Source: an uncultured Rothia sp. (GTDB lineage Bacteria; Actinomycetota; Actinomycetes; Actinomycetales; Micrococcaceae). Taken from it: a stretch of 32,206 nt of DNA. The position numbers and the translations under genes were made by a program. Under the pieces are notes generated by a model. It did not search any database. It saw only the letters and a list, made by a program, of their open reading frames with translations, and was not told the origin of the DNA. Position 1 is the stretch's first letter, and each line of letters begins with the position of its first letter. Shown here one piece after another: positions 30,830-32,206 of the stretch. The DNA lies in NCBI RefSeq assembly GCF_916715725.1, contig NZ_CAKAPD010000016.1, positions 1 to 32,206 on the forward strand, read 5' to 3'.

Positions 30830-32116
30830 ATGAGCGAGAAGAAAGCCTCAGCAGCTCCCGAAGAGACGTCATCGTCCTCCGAGACGCGCAAGAAGGAATC
30901 CCTCACCGATCAGTTAACGGAGACCTTCAGCGAGATAACCGAGAGCATTAGCCAGGTGCGTTCTAACCGCCGCCGCGCGTCCATGCCTCCTACGGATACC
31001 ATTCCGGTGGTTCCCGCCGCTTCTGAGGATGCGCCTCCCGCACCGAAGGTGGTCGGCAACGGTAAGACCTCGATGATGCATAACCCGGTCGCTTTTGGTT
31101 TCCTCATGACCGTGGGCGTGGGTCTGGCGCTCTTCGCCTACTACATTTTCAATAATGTGGGTGCCCTGGTGGGTTGGGTGACCGGCGCTATTTTCATTGC
31201 TCTGGGTCTGGACCCGATTGTGCGCCGTCTGGAGTCGTGGGGTATTAAGCGCGGTATCGGTGTGATTGCTGTGCTTGCTGGTTTTGCTGGCGCCGTGACC
31301 GGTCTGGTCATGACCATTGGCCCGATTATTAGCGAGCAGGCTTCTAAGTTTGTTCAGTACGCGCCGGGTATCTATCAGAACACGATCGATTCTGATTGGT
31401 ACCACGAGCTTGATCAGCGCTTTGATATCAGCACCTGGGTGAATGAGAACGTCCCGAAGTTCTTGGAGTCGACCTTCTCTTCGTCTCAGGTCAATAGCTT
31501 CATGTCGAGCCTGGTTTCTGCGGGTTCTACTCTGGCGCAGAGCGTGACCGGCGTAATTATTGTCTTGTTCCTGTCCCTGTACTTCCTCACCTCGATGGAC
31601 ACCATCAAGGCGTGGGGTGTTCGTCTGGCGCCGGCTTCTAAGCGTGTGCGCGTCAAGTACATTACCGACAAGATTACTGAGTCGGTGGGTAACTACGTGA
31701 TGGGTCAGGCTCTGGTTGCTGTTCTGAATGCTTTTGTGGCGTTCTTTATTATGCTGTTTCTGGGCTTTAGCTTCCCGCAGTTGATGGCTTTGGTGGTCAT
31801 GATTCTGGCGTTCATTCCGCTGGTTGGTGGCGTGATTGCGCTGATTTTGACCTCGCTGATTCTGCTGACTCAGGGCTGGAGTATGGCGCTGTGGTTTGCG
31901 GTGGCCTACTTCCTGTACCTGCAGGTGGAGGCGTACCTGATTTCTCCGCGTATTATGGCTCGTGCGGTGTCGGTTCCTGCCGGTGTTGCGATTATTTCGG
32001 TGGCTGCCGGTGGCGCTCTCTGGGGCGTGCTGGGTGCTCTGATTGCTATTCCTGTGGCAGCTTCCATGCTGATTCTGGTGCGTGAGGTGTTCATTCCTCG
32101 CCAGGACCAGCTGTAA
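30830..32116 (+). CDS. AI-2E-family (PerM/YdiK-like) membrane transporter
   Basis: 428 residues. A cytoplasmic tail of about 85 residues (Ser/Glu/Lys-rich, then a Pro-rich stretch) precedes roughly eight membrane helices. Family marks are VTGAIFIALGLDPIVRRLE near the first helices, an extracytoplasmic stretch with periodic helices (about 170-240), MGQALVAVLNAFVAF, and FIPLVGGVIALI in the C-terminal half, then LQVEAYLISPRIMARAV. Members export diverse small molecules or act as Na+/H+ antiporters; the AI-2 name does not prove the substrate. RBS GGAAAGGAAG lies shortly before ATG. Diverges from the CnoX-like gene across 293 bases. Third positions become clearly more T/G-rich towards the 3' end. 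Confidence 0.9.
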   Translation: MSEKKASAAPEETSSSSETRKKESLTDQLTETFSEITESISQVRSNRRRASMPPTDTIPVVPAASEDAPPAPKVVGNGKTSMMHNPVAFGFLMTVGVGLALFAYYIFNNVGALVGWVTGAIFIALGLDPIVRRLESWGIKRGIGVIAVLAGFAGAVTGLVMTIGPIISEQASKFVQYAPGIYQNTIDSDWYHELDQRFDISTWVNENVPKFLESTFSSSQVNSFMSSLVSAGSTLAQSVTGVIIVLFLSLYFLTSMDTIKAWGVRLAPASKRVRVKYITDKITESVGNYVMGQALVAVLNAFVAFFIMLFLGFSFPQLMALVVMILAFIPLVGGVIALILTSLILLTQGWSMALWFAVAYFLYLQVEAYLISPRIMARAVSVPAGVAIISVAAGGALWGVLGALIAIPVAASMLILVREVFIPRQDQL

Positions 32117-32206
32117 TACTCTAGATTTCTCTACGCGCTCGTTGCTCTCCCCTGGGGCGGGCATCGCATATAACGCAGAAGGCGGCGGCTTTGGATGTTC
32201 TATCCA
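32117..32206. other. Right-hand edge, no gene seen
   Basis: Ninety bases after the AI-2E-family stop codon. No hairpin with a U-tract and no start of a further gene can be supported. Confidence 0.5.

Noticed and set aside
30914..32164. 416-codon frame opposite the AI-2E-family gene, and 17739-19016 opposite pncB
   Set aside because: Both are antisense shadows of recognised proteins.

Overview
The window looks like a chromosomal segment from a moderately high-GC actinobacterium of the Micrococcaceae, most likely Rothia or a close relative. This is inferred from remembered protein families, codon use, Tat signal style and actinobacterial synteny; no database search was possible. There are no tRNA or rRNA genes, CRISPR arrays, transposases or phage genes. 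Twenty-two protein genes are supported; one (cydD) runs off the left edge.

Layout. (1) 1-8514, all minus strand: cydA and cydB (cytochrome bd oxidase), a strong terminator, then a lipoprotein, a HlyD/MacA-like adaptor and a MacB-like ABC exporter, then the start of cydD. The export trio therefore sits between the oxidase genes and the exporter normally needed to assemble the oxidase. (2) 9025-12580, minus: a ParE-type type IIA topoisomerase B subunit and an unrecognised membrane protein. (3) 12944-19762: a conserved actinobacterial block. On the minus strand it reads clpS, DUF2017, murI, an Rv1339-like metallo-beta-lactamase-fold phosphodiesterase, rph, rdgB. Divergent from clpS on the plus strand are pncB and pncA (niacin salvage). 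(4) 19975-23247, minus: two paralogous Tat-exported glycine-rich proteins with long, hairpin-rich, partly AT-rich non-coding DNA. (5) 23849-26264, minus: a superfamily II helicase and a DUF3039 zinc-ribbon protein. (6) 26546-29196, minus: a two-gene ABC transporter. (7) 29523-32116: a CnoX/YbbN-like thioredoxin/TPR protein (minus) and a divergent AI-2E-family transporter (plus).

The most interesting signal is upstream of the second glycine-rich protein. An uninterrupted run of 11 G (on the coding strand) lies between a TTGAAA -35-like and a TATGCT -10-like hexamer, the classic arrangement for promoter-spacer phase variation. Other signals are short tandem repeats that recur next to gene 3' ends, hairpins with wobble pairs only on the transcribed strand, a probable leaderless pncB transcript, a large inverted repeat over the helicase promoter, and a C/A-to-G/T shift in codon third positions along genes.

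How the genes work together. cydABD serve low-oxygen respiration. pncA and pncB recycle nicotinamide and nicotinate to NAD. clpS-DUF2017 is a translationally coupled proteolysis-linked pair. murI makes D-glutamate for peptidoglycan. rph and rdgB handle tRNA 3' ends and non-canonical nucleotides. The glycine-rich proteins are probably secreted surface or matrix factors.
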